From: Thermoplasmata archaeon
GTDB taxonomy: Archaea > Thermoplasmatota > Thermoplasmata > Lutacidiplasmatales > UBA184
Direction: 5' to 3'
DNA length: 5,428 nt
NCBI GenBank assembly: GCA_030043405.1
Contig: JASHXS010000082.1
Coordinates: 1-5,428, forward strand
The notes under the pieces were generated by a model. The model was not told the DNA's origin and did not search any database. It saw only the letters and a program-made list of their open reading frames with translations. Below are positions 5,316 to 5,428 of this stretch, piece by piece (the first letter of the stretch is position 1; each line of letters begins with the position of its first letter). A program made the translations under genes and the position numbers.

Positions 5316-5428
5316 ATGGACCAACGTGGAACCATCGATGCCGAAAACCTGGTGAAAGTCTACAACGGGAAGGTACGCGCCGTGGACGGCGTGAGCTTCC
5401 AAGTGAACCCCGGCGAGATCTTCGGCTT
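5316..5428 (+). CDS. ABC transporter ATP-binding subunit, N-terminal fragment
   Basis: The frame runs from ATG 5316 off the right edge, giving 37 complete codons. The sequence shows the typical opening of an ABC ATPase of the drug-exporter type: IDAENLVKVYNGKVRAVDGVSF (within 7-28) is the first strand with the aromatic Y16 that stacks on adenine, then VNPGEIFG (30-37), which directly precedes the Walker A loop. The window ends before Walker A, so the catalytic motifs cannot be verified. It would energise a membrane permease probably encoded just downstream, most likely an ABC-2 type exporter as is common beside PadR genes; neither permease nor substrate is visible. The start is supported by the GAGGA site and by alignment of the first strand near the N-terminus. 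Confidence 0.87.
   Translation, partial: MDQRGTIDAENLVKVYNGKVRAVDGVSFQVNPGEIFG

Overview
This is a compact, GC-rich stretch with eight genes, two of them cut by the window edges. It is almost certainly archaeal. The strongest evidence is a gene for RNA polymerase subunit K (Rpo6). A DUF357 protein, a stand-alone translin-family protein and a methylthioadenosine phosphorylase of the archaeal CxC type agree with it. Several lead genes lack a well-placed Shine-Dalgarno sequence and have an A/T-richer element about 25-30 bases before the start, which suggests leaderless transcription. High GC, together with a PadR regulator next to an ABC transporter, makes an uncultured Thermoplasmatota-like euryarchaeon a reasonable but unproven guess. 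The proteins are not strikingly acidic, so a haloarchaeon is less likely.

Left block (1-2113, + strand): the C-terminal part of a small transaldolase, then DUF357, translin-like and MTA phosphorylase (mtnP) genes. Spacings are +16, -29 and -4 bases, so this reads as one operon. It combines sugar-phosphate chemistry, a probable RNA-binding or RNA-cleaving protein, and nucleoside salvage. A functional link between them is inference.

Middle (2110-2468): rpoK lies on the minus strand. It converges on mtnP so tightly that the two stop codons share one CTAG. Upstream of rpoK a short region is shared with the divergent potassium channel gene. It holds a single A/T-rich TATA-like core flanked by a perfect 11-bp inverted repeat, which is the most striking non-coding structure in the window.

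Right block (2469-5428, + strand): a two-TM potassium channel with a cytoplasmic RCK (TrkA-N/TrkA-C) gate, then a CPA2-type Na+/H+ antiporter with its own probable promoter. Together they suggest K+/Na+/pH homeostasis. After a 91-base gap with palindromic sequence comes a PadR-type repressor gene. Eight bases after it starts an ABC transporter ATP-binding subunit, cut off before its Walker A motif. PadR probably controls itself and this transporter.

No rRNA, tRNA, CRISPR array, insertion sequence or other mobile element was seen. No gap without a gene exceeds 300 bases. I did not find a clearly new system. The best leads are the DUF357-translin pair, the shared rpoK/channel control region and the palindromes before padR.
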